Positions 23,842 through 31,320 are shown, counted from the first letter of the stretch. The stretch: DNA of 32,830 bases from CAIZGX01 sp964385405 (GCA_964385405.1 CAYLOT010000026.1:1-32830); one strand, 5' to 3'. The notes: generated from the sequence alone by a model not told the origin. Translations and numbers: made by a program.

Positions 23842-23976
23842 TCTCTCCTACTCTTTCTTGATTTTTATTAGAATGAGAATCAGAAAGACAAACAGAATGA
23901 GTGGCGTTGCGTGAGGGATAGAAGTGGAAAGCCCGAAGCGGGGAATGTCCGAAGGACGAGGGCAACTAGCGTTGCG
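23842..23976 (+). repeat. Dispersed ~135-bp repeat, block Y copy B
   Basis: Second copy of the block at 21613-21747, differing at only a few positions (for example AGCAGTGG versus AGAAGTGG and CCCGGAGCGGG versus CCCGAAGCGGG, the latter in a loop so the stem survives). Confidence 0.85.
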
Positions 23977-24039
23977 AGAGCGAATTGCTTCGCGAGGGCA
24001 ACTAGTGTTGCGAGGGTCCGGTGGACAAGGGTCTGTGAC
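23932..24039 (+). repeat. Mini-hairpin array, GAGG linker class, 7 units
   Basis: Stems in order: CCCG/CGGG, GTCC/GGAC, GCAAC/GTTGC (loop TAGC), GCGAA/TTCGC (loop TTGC), GCAAC/GTTGC (loop TAGT), GTCC/GGAC (loop GGT) and GTC/GAC (loop TGT). Linkers are GAAT, GAGG, GAGA, GAGG, GAGG and AAGG. It has more internal units than the array at 21703 although the flanking block Y is nearly the same, so units have been gained or lost. Confidence 0.88.
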
Positions 24040-24047
24040 TTTCAAAC

Positions 24048-24084
24048 AACGCAGTTCAAACAACATAGTTCAAACAACATCGTT
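24048..24084 (+). repeat. 14-bp-period hairpin units, 3 copies
   Basis: AAC-GCA-GTT, AAC-ATA-GTT and AAC-ATC-GTT at exact 14-base spacing, directly after the GAGG array. Only the 3-nt loop changes. Confidence 0.85.
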
Positions 24085-24107
24085 CTAAAAATGAATTCTA
24101 AGAAAAC

Positions 24108-24740
24108 ATGACCTTCACTAACAAAAATCTTCGTCGATTTCTGATTGTAATAGCAGCCGCATGTGTGTTTCAATCTTGCAATTTGATTCGATTGAAAAAC
24201 ACCACTGAATCGCGAGATGAGTCAAAGGAAGAGATCAATGAATTTCTGGAGAATCACCGATACAACTATGACTACAGTGTTTGCAGTGTAGATTCTACCT
24301 ACGCTTCGTTCTCCAATGAAAAGAATAATATCTACATAACCACCTCTGACTTCATTACCGCCATTCAGCTTCGTGTGTATGAACCTTCGGGGAATTTGTA
24401 TTCTGCCTACTCGCAATGTGGAGGCGACTTCAAAAAGAATAGAAACATAACTGCCGTTCCTCCCCCGCTGAATCAAAATCCGAATATAAATACCGCCCTG
24501 AAACTTTCCGACGAGCTGGATTTACTTGAGCTTTCAGACATACAGCGCCAAGAAATAATTGAGAAATCAAAATCTCACCCCTACACCTTCGTTGTTCATT
24601 GGGCCATCTGGACAAACTACTTTTCAGAAAACGTCCTTCAAGACATTTCAAGATTGAAAAAAAAATATCCAAAAGATATCTTGGTGATATTGGTTAATGT
24701 TGGAAACTCGCGAGTTGGCATAAATGGGGAGAGAAGTTGA
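24108..24740 (+). CDS. Lipoprotein with thioredoxin-like C-terminal region, possibly truncated
   Basis: 210 residues. Lipobox F-Q-S-C (C24). In the C-terminal part, T-F-V-V-H-W-A-I-W-T-N-Y-F-S followed by a helix and I-L-V-I-L-V-N-V-G resembles the thioredoxin beta-alpha-beta start (V-V-x-F-W-A-x-W-C-x-x-C), but both redox Cys are absent. The protein stops about 45 residues after this segment begins, short of a full fold, and its last codons (G-E-R-S) run into purine-rich DNA like that bordering other hairpin arrays. Truncation by the repeat is likely. Function unknown. Confidence 0.65.
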   Translation: MTFTNKNLRRFLIVIAAACVFQSCNLIRLKNTTESRDESKEEINEFLENHRYNYDYSVCSVDSTYASFSNEKNNIYITTSDFITAIQLRVYEPSGNLYSAYSQCGGDFKKNRNITAVPPPLNQNPNINTALKLSDELDLLELSDIQRQEIIEKSKSHPYTFVVHWAIWTNYFSENVLQDISRLKKKYPKDILVILVNVGNSRVGINGERS

Positions 24741-24754
24741 GAGAGGGGAATAAT

Positions 24755-24802
24755 GTCTTTCAGACGAATGCCTGCGGCGAATGCTTCGCGAATGTCTTCG
24801 AC
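24755..24802 (+). repeat. Mini-hairpin array, GAAT linker class, 4 units
   Basis: GTCT/AGAC (loop TTC), GCC-TGC-GGC, GC-TTC-GC and GTC-TTC-GAC. Compared with the array at 13216, only the first unit differs (GTAC/GTAC there), and both arms changed together. Confidence 0.88.
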
Positions 24803-24814
24803 TGGTTATCCAAT

Positions 24815-24921
24815 AACACCGTTCCACCAACGCAGTTCCAACAACGCAGTTCCAACAACGCAGTTCCAACAACGCAGTTCCAACAACAAAGTTCAAACAA
24901 CGTAGTTCTAACAACGAAGTT
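24815..24921 (+). repeat. 14-bp tandem repeat, 8 units of AAC-NNN-GTT
   Basis: Units start at 24815, 24829, 24843, 24857, 24871, 24885, 24899 and 24913. Stems AAC/GTT never change. Loops are ACC, GCA (four times), AAA, GTA and GAA. The 5-base linkers are CCAAC or close variants (CCACC, CAAAC, CTAAC). This is the longest and cleanest stretch of the class. Confidence 0.93.
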
Positions 24922-24996
24922 CCACCGAATAAACAGCATATAAACTGCATATAAAAATTAGCTCAATTTCGAAAGCTCCGAAATAGGTTTGCAGGT

Positions 24997-25860
24997 ATGG
25001 AACAAAAACTAATTAAATCGGAAATTGAATCGCGAATCTTTAACATTCGAGGTGAGCAAGTAATGCTAGATTTCGACTTAGCTGACTTGTATGAAATACC
25101 TACCAAAAGTTTCAACCAGTCGGTACAAAGAAACTCAAAACGATTTCCTAATGACTTCATTTTCAGATTGAATGCACACGAATTTTATGAACTGGTCACA
25201 AATTGTGACCGGTTCAATAATCAAAAGCATCGTAGCACCTTTCCGCTTGCATTTACTGAGCTCGGAATTTCCATGCTCTCTTCAATACTCAAAAGTCAGA
25301 CTGCAATAGACTTGAACATTCTGATTATTCGAGTCTTTGTTGCTTTGAGAAAAGATTATTACTTTAACAAGACTTTGTTGCAAAGAGTTTCGAATGTAGA
25401 ATCCATCCTTTTCGAGCATCAAAAAAAGTTCAACGCACTAGAAACCAACACAAATTATCTTCAATCTGCCACCGGCATCTTCTTCAACGACCAGGTATTT
25501 GATGCCTATGTATTTAGTAGCGAATTAATATGCAAAGCCAAGAAATCTCTAATACTAATAGACAACTACATTGATGAAACTACTTTACTTCAGCTTTCAA
25601 AAAGAAATAGAAAAGTTTCTTGTACCATTTACACTGAAAAGATAACTGAACAATTGAAACTTGATTTAGAAAAACACAATGTGCAATATCCATCGATTGA
25701 GATTCGAATTCTGAAAAACGCTCATGACCGATTCTTGATTCTTGATGAAAAAGAGTTGTATCATATTGGAGCTTCCTTGAAAGATTTGGGGAAGCGATGG
25801 TTTGCCTTTTCGAGAATGGATGGATTTCTAAATAAGGTCCTTGATCAATTAGGCTCTTAA
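24997..25860 (+). CDS. ORF6N-domain protein with PLD-like C-terminal region
   Basis: 287 residues. The N-terminal ORF6N (KilA-N/Bro-type) DNA-binding domain reads I-F-N-I-R-G-E-Q-V-M-L-D-F-D-L-A-D-L-Y, then F-N-Q-S-V-Q-R-N and R-F-P-x-D-F-I-F. A coiled linker (about 125-160) leads to a region ending H-D-R-F-L-I-L-D-E-K-E-L-Y-H-I-G-A-S-L-K-D-L-G, which resembles the HxK-x4-D half-site of phospholipase D-like proteins with Arg for Lys. Such proteins are common in Bacteroidota islands and prophages. It probably binds DNA; nuclease activity is uncertain. Confidence 0.82.
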   Translation: MEQKLIKSEIESRIFNIRGEQVMLDFDLADLYEIPTKSFNQSVQRNSKRFPNDFIFRLNAHEFYELVTNCDRFNNQKHRSTFPLAFTELGISMLSSILKSQTAIDLNILIIRVFVALRKDYYFNKTLLQRVSNVESILFEHQKKFNALETNTNYLQSATGIFFNDQVFDAYVFSSELICKAKKSLILIDNYIDETTLLQLSKRNRKVSCTIYTEKITEQLKLDLEKHNVQYPSIEIRILKNAHDRFLILDEKELYHIGASLKDLGKRWFAFSRMDGFLNKVLDQLGS

Positions 25861-25882
25861 TGCTAGACTTCTAAATGCGAAT

Positions 25883-25988
25883 GCTACGCGAGGGCAAATG
25901 GCTTTGCGAGGGCAACTAGCGTTGCGAGGGCAAATGGCTTTGCGAGGGCGATTTCATCGCGAAGGTCCTTTGGACGAGGGTCTGAGAC
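25883..25988 (+). repeat. Mini-hairpin array, GAGG linker class, 7 units
   Basis: GC-TAC-GC, GCAAA/TTTGC (loop TGGC), GCAAC/GTTGC (loop TAGC), GCAAA/TTTGC again, GCGAT/ATCGC (loop TTC), GTCC/GGAC (loop TTT) and GTC-TGA-GAC. Linkers are GAGG except one GAAG. GCAAA/TTTGC versus GCAAC/GTTGC is a clean compensatory change next to constant linkers. Confidence 0.9.
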
Positions 25989-26031
25989 TCGTCAACAAAA
26001 AATATTTCAATTAGCAAATAGGAATTTCTAA

Positions 26032-26138
26032 TCCACTTCGTGGACCAATCCCGGAGGGACAAATCCTTTCAGGACCAATCCCGTAGGGACTAATCCGCTT
26101 TGCGGACAAGTCCACGTTGTGGATGTATCCCGAAGGGA
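26032..26138 (+). repeat. Mini-hairpin array, TCC...GGA class, 7 units
   Basis: Stems in order: TCCAC/GTGGA (loop TTC), TCCC/GGGA (GGA), TCCT/AGGA (TTC), TCCC/GGGA (GTA), TCCGC/GCGGA (TTT), TCCAC/GTGGA (GTT) and TCCC/GGGA (GAA). All loops are 3 nt. Linkers are 4 nt: CCAA, CAAA, CCAA, CTAA, CAAG, TGTA. Together with the GAGG array it fills most of the 362-base gap before the oxidase locus; 26139-26222 may contain that locus's promoter but no clear box is seen. Confidence 0.92.
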
Positions 26139-26222
26139 GAAAGTTTGACATTTATCATAACCCCAATTGAGCGCACTCATTTCCATTAATCAACGATTAT
26201 CGGAATTTCGGGGTTTGAAAAA

Positions 26223-26567
26223 ATGAGCATGACCGTTACCACACATACTACCGTGAATGAACTGATGTGCCAGTTCGCTGAGCACTTCCCATTCCTGCGC
26301 CTGGCGCTGTATGAAGGTGTTGGTTCGAAGAAACGCGCGGCGACAGAAAACGACTTCGCGCTGAAAACCGGAGAAAAAAGCGTGGAGATAATCTTTGAAA
26401 GCTCTACCAAAGTGCGCGATTTTATTGATTACCTCGAAAAAGCACTCGGATGGAAAGTGCAAATCCTACGAAGCAGCGGAAAGCTCTACATCGAAACTTC
26501 CGTGACCGATCAATGGACCCTCGATAGACAGAACCAAGAGGGTGCTGAACTTTCAAGCAACCTCTAA
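26223..26567 (+). CDS. Conserved hypothetical protein preceding the oxidase operon
   Basis: 114 residues, soluble, no Cys pair. E-L-M-C-Q-F-A-E-H-F-P-F-L-R-L, a central beta-rich part, then V-R-D-F-I-D-Y-L-E-K, G-W-K-V-Q-I-L-R-S-S-G and a T-D-Q-W-T-L-D-R-Q-N motif. I have an impression of relatives with S-G-x-W-L-x-T-T-x-T-D-x-W-T-L-x-x-Q-N in other Bacteroidota but no known function. It ends 2 bases before ccoI, so a role in oxidase or copper handling is possible. An alternative ATG lies two codons in. Confidence 0.65.
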   Translation: MSMTVTTHTTVNELMCQFAEHFPFLRLALYEGVGSKKRAATENDFALKTGEKSVEIIFESSTKVRDFIDYLEKALGWKVQILRSSGKLYIETSVTDQWTLDRQNQEGAELSSNL

Positions 26568-26569
26568 CC

Positions 26570-28918
26570 ATGGCAGAGATTTGCTACCACTGTGGCGAAG
26601 CCTGCGACAAAGAACGTATTGTTCATCTTGAAAAAAACTATTGCTGCAACGGTTGCCTGCAAGCACGTCTGCTTATCGACAACTCCATTCTATGCGCTCC
26701 CGATTACGAAAACTTCGCTCCGCAAATAAACAACAAACGCAACTGGCAAGAACTCGACCTTCCTTCCATTGCCAATCGCTTCATTATCTATGAAGATACC
26801 GAGGTGAAACATGTGCGCTTCAACCTTTCAAACATACACTGCGCTTCTTGCGTGTTCGTACTCGAACACCTTCACAAACTTGAACCCGCCATTCTTAAAA
26901 CCGAAGTCTTCTTCGCTGAAAAGTCCATTCGCATGGTTCTGCGAAAAGACATTCCACTTTCCAAAGTGGCGAAACAATTGGCGCTAGTCGGTTATGCTCC
27001 CGACATTGAAACCGTAGAATCTACTTCGAACGAAACAGAGAAAATTCGAAAATTCCGATTGCGCGCTTTGGTCATTGCCGGATTCTGCTTCGCGAACATT
27101 ATGCTCTTCAGCATTCCAGAATACATGGATCTTGAAATGAAAAACGATCCGAACTTCGTGTACTTCTTTCGAACCATAAACGTGCTTCTCTCCCTACCCG
27201 TCTTCTTCTACAGCAGCCTCGAATTCTACCGCGGTGCCCTTTCTGGCATTCGGAATAAATTCATGCACATCGATTTCCCACTGGTTATAAGTTTAATTGT
27301 GGCCTATTCGCGAAGCATCTACGAATTGCTCTCGAACACCGGTTCGGGCTACTTCGATTCGTATTCAGGTATTGTATTCTTCATGCTTATTGGACGACAT
27401 TTTCAAGACCTTCGAACCGATAAACTCGGATTCGCGAAATCGTTCAAGAGCTACTTCCCCATTGTTATTTCAACCAAAAAAGGAAATCAGTTTCAAAACA
27501 TTCCATTGGCCGAAGTACAAGAAAACGACGAGATTGAAATTCACAATCATGAAGTGATTCCGGCCGACGGAACATTGCTTTCCGTTCAAGCCGAACTCGA
27601 TTACGCCTTCGTTACCGGAGAGTCTGATCACAAGGAAGTGCTTGCTGGAACCCGTGTCTACGCAGGCGCGCGCAACTGCAGCGGTAGCATTCGTATTCGG
27701 GTTGAAAAAGTAATGGAAGACAGTCACCTGGGTTTGCTTTGGAACAAAGAGGCTCGCAAAGAAGAAAACGCCGAACGTCAAAGCTTCACGCACGTGGTGG
27801 CCAAATGGTTCACGCTCTTCCTTATACTCATGTCATTCGGTGCATTTTTCATTCTTTATCCAACCAACGCAGACAAAGCTTTTCGCGCGCTCACCACCGC
27901 ACTCATTGTGGCTTGTCCGTGCGCCCTCCTACTCTCGCACACCTTCACCACAGGAACAGCGTTGCGACTCTTAGCACAAGGTAAGTTGCTCTTTAAGAAC
28001 AGTTTTGTTCTTGATAAGTTGGCCACGCTTCAGGCGTTTTATTTCGATAAAACGGGAACCGTTACCAACACACACGAGGTGCGCGTTACCTACACGGGCG
28101 AAGCCCTTCAACCCGAAGAAAAAAATGCATTCGGGGAATTGCTTGCCGCTTCTCTTCACCCCATTAGTCAGTCGCTGTTGTCTTCCTTCCCAAGACAAGA
28201 CGGATGTGTTCTTACTGAATTTACTGAGACTCCGGGAATGGGCACTTCAGGAAAGGTGAATGGTATTTTTTTCGAATTGAAAAAAAGTACCGATGCGCAC
28301 GGAACCGCTCTTTGGGTCAATGGAAAATGGCGTGGCGTCTTCAACCTAGAATTTGAAATTCGTTCAGGCATGGAAGAAATGCTGAAGCAATTGAAGAGGG
28401 GCTATAAATTGGGACTGCTGTCTGGAGATACCAACGCAGATGATCTTCGCATGCGAAAACTTTTTCCATTCGGAAGTGAACTGGTTTACAATCTTAGTCC
28501 TATTCAAAAAGCACAGGGCATCTCTAAGATGGAAGAGTCTGTTCGCTGCGCTTACGTGGGCGATGGCTTGAACGACACGGGGGCCTTGCAAGAAGCCAGT
28601 GTGGGAATTTCGGTAAGCGATTCGCACCAGCGTTTTACCCCATCTGCCGACATCTTAATTCCGGGAGAACAATTGAAAAATCTTCCAGCAATAGTGGCTT
28701 ACGCGAAGGCGTGCAGACGCATTGTGTTTATGAGTTTCGGATTGTCACTTCTGTACAATGTGATTGGACTGTCTTATGCACTTACCGGAAATCTCTCTCC
28801 GCTTGTTGCCGCAGTGCTCATGCCTATTAGCACCTTCACTATTATTTTGTTCACCACATCTGCAACGCGCAATGCCTACAACAGGATCTTGCGTGACAAA
28901 AATCATTCGAAGCTTTGA
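26570..28918 (+). CDS. ccoI: Copper-translocating P-type ATPase, CcoI/FixI type
   Basis: 782 residues. The N-terminus has a Cys-rich zinc-ribbon-like segment (C5-x2-C8, C25-C26-x2-C29) and a heavy-metal domain with C91-A-S-C94. Eight or so TM helices follow, with T-G-E-S (349-352), the ion-binding C449-P-C451, phosphorylation site D493-K-T-G-T, an H-P locus motif (L-H-P-I-S) and G-D-G-L-N-D. In characterised species CcoI supplies copper to the cbb3 oxidase. The position directly before ccoS and ccoNO supports this over a detoxifying CopA. It probably sits in the inner membrane. Confidence 0.93.
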   Translation: MAEICYHCGEACDKERIVHLEKNYCCNGCLQARLLIDNSILCAPDYENFAPQINNKRNWQELDLPSIANRFIIYEDTEVKHVRFNLSNIHCASCVFVLEHLHKLEPAILKTEVFFAEKSIRMVLRKDIPLSKVAKQLALVGYAPDIETVESTSNETEKIRKFRLRALVIAGFCFANIMLFSIPEYMDLEMKNDPNFVYFFRTINVLLSLPVFFYSSLEFYRGALSGIRNKFMHIDFPLVISLIVAYSRSIYELLSNTGSGYFDSYSGIVFFMLIGRHFQDLRTDKLGFAKSFKSYFPIVISTKKGNQFQNIPLAEVQENDEIEIHNHEVIPADGTLLSVQAELDYAFVTGESDHKEVLAGTRVYAGARNCSGSIRIRVEKVMEDSHLGLLWNKEARKEENAERQSFTHVVAKWFTLFLILMSFGAFFILYPTNADKAFRALTTALIVACPCALLLSHTFTTGTALRLLAQGKLLFKNSFVLDKLATLQAFYFDKTGTVTNTHEVRVTYTGEALQPEEKNAFGELLAASLHPISQSLLSSFPRQDGCVLTEFTETPGMGTSGKVNGIFFELKKSTDAHGTALWVNGKWRGVFNLEFEIRSGMEEMLKQLKRGYKLGLLSGDTNADDLRMRKLFPFGSELVYNLSPIQKAQGISKMEESVRCAYVGDGLNDTGALQEASVGISVSDSHQRFTPSADILIPGEQLKNLPAIVAYAKACRRIVFMSFGLSLLYNVIGLSYALTGNLSPLVAAVLMPISTFTIILFTTSATRNAYNRILRDKNHSKL

Positions 28919-28981
28919 TGCACCTCATAACTCTAGAAGTAGTGTAGAAATAGTTTTGATGAAGCGAAAAATAGCCAAAAC

Positions 28982-29164
28982 ATGAGTGTTATTTATTTAC
29001 TTATCGGATTCAGTTTACCGCTTGCAATGGGCTTTCTCATTGTGTTTTTGCGTAATGCAAAGCGCGGACAATTCGATGATTTAGATACTCCAGCTATGCG
29101 CATTTTATTCGATGAAAAACCAAAAACTCAAACAGAAATAAAAACCGAAGAACACCCCAAATGA
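28982..29164 (+). CDS. ccoS: cbb3 oxidase assembly protein CcoS
   Basis: 60 residues. One TM helix (about 4-24) is followed by N-A-K-R-G-Q-F-D-D-L-D-T-P-A-M-R-I-L-F-D, the CcoS signature. It is needed for cofactor insertion (heme b and copper) into CcoN in studied organisms. Its stop overlaps the ccoNO start by 4 bases (ATGA). It starts 63 bases after ccoI, so it belongs to the same transcript. Confidence 0.93.
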   Translation: MSVIYLLIGFSLPLAMGFLIVFLRNAKRGQFDDLDTPAMRILFDEKPKTQTEIKTEEHPK

Positions 29165-31308
29165 ACACGGAAACTTTTTACTACGACAACAAAATTGTAA
29201 AGCAATTTGCCATTGCCACTGCCATGTGGGGATTGGTTGGTATGTTGGTGGGATTAACCATTGCGTTGCAAATGGTTTGGCCATTTTTGAATTTTGATGT
29301 TCCACAGACCACCTTCGGACGTCTGAGACCGCTTCACACCAATGCGATCATCTTCGCGTTTGTTGGAAACGGGATCTTCATGGGCGTTTACTATTCATTG
29401 CAACGATTAACCAAAGCGCGCATGTTTAGCGACTTCCTGAGTAAGATTCATTTCTGGGGATGGCAGCTCATTATTGTATTGGCCGCGTTGTCTTTGGTAA
29501 TGGGTTACACAACAGGGAAAGAATACGCAGAGTTGGAATGGCCTATTGATATACTTATCACATTGGTTTGGGTCATCTTCGGTATAAACATGTTCGGAAC
29601 GTTAATTAAGCGTCGCGAACGTCATTTGTACGTAGCTATTTGGTTCTTCATTGGAACTTGGGTAACTGTGGCCATGCTTCACATTGTAAATAGCATTGAG
29701 CTTCCTGTTTCTTTCACGAAGAGTTATTCTTGGTACGCAGGTGTGCAAGATGCGTTGGTGCAATGGTGGTACGGACACAATGCGGTTGCATTCTTCTTAA
29801 CCACTCCGTATTTGGGACTCATGTATTACTTCATTCCGAAAGCTGCAAACCGTCCGGTTTATTCGTACAGACTTTCTATTATTCACTTTTGGGCTTTGAT
29901 CTTCATTTACATCTGGGCAGGTCCGCACCACTTGTTGTACACTTCGCTTCCAGATTGGGCGCAAAGTATGGGCACTGTGTTTAGCATTATGCTCATTGCT
30001 CCGTCTTGGGGAGGTATGATTAACGGATTGCTTACGCTTCGCGGCGCTTGGGATCGTGTGCGTGAAAGCGCGGTGTTGAAGTTCATGGTGGTGGCCATTA
30101 CGGCCTACGGTATGGCTACTTTCGAAGGACCTATGCTTTCGTTGAAAAACGTTAACGCTATTTCTCACTTTACAGACTGGACCATTGCACACGTTCACGT
30201 GGGTGCTTTGGGATGGAATGGATTCCTAACCTTCGGTGTATTGTATTGGTTAATCCCACGTATGTGGCAAACAGATCTTTACTCTAAGAAATGGGCGAAC
30301 TGGCACTTCTGGATTGGCACCCTTGGTATTTTGTTGTACGCCATTCCAATGTATTGGGCGGGTTGGATGCAAAGTAGCATGTGGAAAGAATTTACGCAAG
30401 AAGGACAGTTGCAATACCAGTTTTTAGAAACGGTTCAAACCATGCGTCCATTCTACATGATTCGTTCTTTAGGCGGATTGCTTTACTTGGTGGGTGCAAT
30501 TATTATGGTGGTGAACTTGGTGAAAACCGCGAAGCAAGGGGTGTTCTTGGCTGAAGAAAAAGCAGAAGCTGCTCCACTTCAAAAAGCACGTATTACTGGA
30601 AACGAACACTGGCATCGAGTTATTGAAAGAAGACCACTTCAAATGTTGGTGTTTGCCTTGGTTCTTGTTGCCATTGGTGGTGTTATTGAAATGATTCCAA
30701 CTTTCTTGGTGAAGGAAAATATTCCAACCATTGCCGCTGTGAAGCCTTATACCCCCCTTGAATTGGAAGGTCGCGACATTTACATTCGTGAAGGATGTTA
30801 CACCTGTCACTCGCAAATGATTCGTCCGTTCCGTTCTGAAACTGCGCGCTACGGAGACTATTCAAAAGCAGGAGAATTTGTTTACGATCATCCGTTCCAA
30901 TGGGGATCGAAGCGCACAGGTCCTGATTTGGCTCGTGAAGGAGCAGGTAGCTTGAAACGCATGGACAGCTGGCATTACAACCACATGATGGATCCATCTT
31001 CTATCTCTACCGGATCTATTATGCCACGCTACCCTTGGTTGTTCGAAGACAAAATTGACTTCGCTGAAATAACCAACAAGATGAAAGCGATGCAAACCTT
31101 GGGAGTACCTTATACCGATGCAGACATTGCTGCAGGGGCCGACAGTGCTCGCTCTCAAGCGCAACACATCGCAGACGGACTTCAGCCTGAGTTCAAGCAA
31201 AACCAGTTGCTTACCAGTGAAGAAGGACTTCAGCCCGATCATGAAATCTTAGCGCTTATTGCCTATTTGCAACGCTTGGGTAGAGACGCAGCACCCGTAC
31301 AAAAATAA
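29161..31308 (+). CDS. ccoN: Fused cbb3 cytochrome c oxidase subunits I and II (CcoN-CcoO)
   Basis: 715 residues. The first ~460 form the 12-TM CcoN part with heme and copper histidines (for example R-P-L-H-T-N, W-W-Y-G-H-N-A-V-A-F-F-L-T, H-H-L-L-Y, H-V-H-V-G-A-L-G-W-N). The C-terminal part is CcoO: a TM at about 500-520, then C546-Y-T-C549-H550-S-Q-M-I-R-P-F-R and Y-D-H-P-F-Q-W-G-S-K-R-T-G-P-D-L. The fusion is standard in Bacteroidota. It reduces O2 to water with high affinity and pumps protons. The only heme-c motif in this protein is the CcoO one. Confidence 0.97.
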   Translation: MNTETFYYDNKIVKQFAIATAMWGLVGMLVGLTIALQMVWPFLNFDVPQTTFGRLRPLHTNAIIFAFVGNGIFMGVYYSLQRLTKARMFSDFLSKIHFWGWQLIIVLAALSLVMGYTTGKEYAELEWPIDILITLVWVIFGINMFGTLIKRRERHLYVAIWFFIGTWVTVAMLHIVNSIELPVSFTKSYSWYAGVQDALVQWWYGHNAVAFFLTTPYLGLMYYFIPKAANRPVYSYRLSIIHFWALIFIYIWAGPHHLLYTSLPDWAQSMGTVFSIMLIAPSWGGMINGLLTLRGAWDRVRESAVLKFMVVAITAYGMATFEGPMLSLKNVNAISHFTDWTIAHVHVGALGWNGFLTFGVLYWLIPRMWQTDLYSKKWANWHFWIGTLGILLYAIPMYWAGWMQSSMWKEFTQEGQLQYQFLETVQTMRPFYMIRSLGGLLYLVGAIIMVVNLVKTAKQGVFLAEEKAEAAPLQKARITGNEHWHRVIERRPLQMLVFALVLVAIGGVIEMIPTFLVKENIPTIAAVKPYTPLELEGRDIYIREGCYTCHSQMIRPFRSETARYGDYSKAGEFVYDHPFQWGSKRTGPDLAREGAGSLKRMDSWHYNHMMDPSSISTGSIMPRYPWLFEDKIDFAEITNKMKAMQTLGVPYTDADIAAGADSARSQAQHIADGLQPEFKQNQLLTSEEGLQPDHEILALIAYLQRLGRDAAPVQK

Positions 31309-31320
31309 AACTGAAGCAAG

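Noticed and set aside
23753..24111. Minus- and plus-strand frames of 66-72 residues across block Y
   Set aside because: They read through hairpin arrays (R-A-T-S-V-A-R type periodicity) and overlap dispersed repeats.
24815..24921. CRISPR array
   Set aside because: The period is 14 bases with 3-nt variable loops and 5-base linkers. There are no 20-40-base repeats, no unique spacers and no cas genes.
24648..24950. Minus-strand 100-residue reading frame rich in L-E-L-R-C units
   Set aside because: It is produced by translating the 14-bp tandem repeat and has no start signal or family features; the plus-strand frame over the same DNA is likewise a repeat product.
26187..26199. Fnr-type control site for the cbb3 operon (TAATC-AAC-GATTA)
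   Set aside because: It does not match TTGAT-N4-ATCAA and is as easily another mini-hairpin.
7159..26222. Integrase, transposase or tRNA gene that would explain the island
   Set aside because: No tyrosine or serine recombinase, DDE or Y1 transposase, and no tRNA cloverleaf was found in the window.
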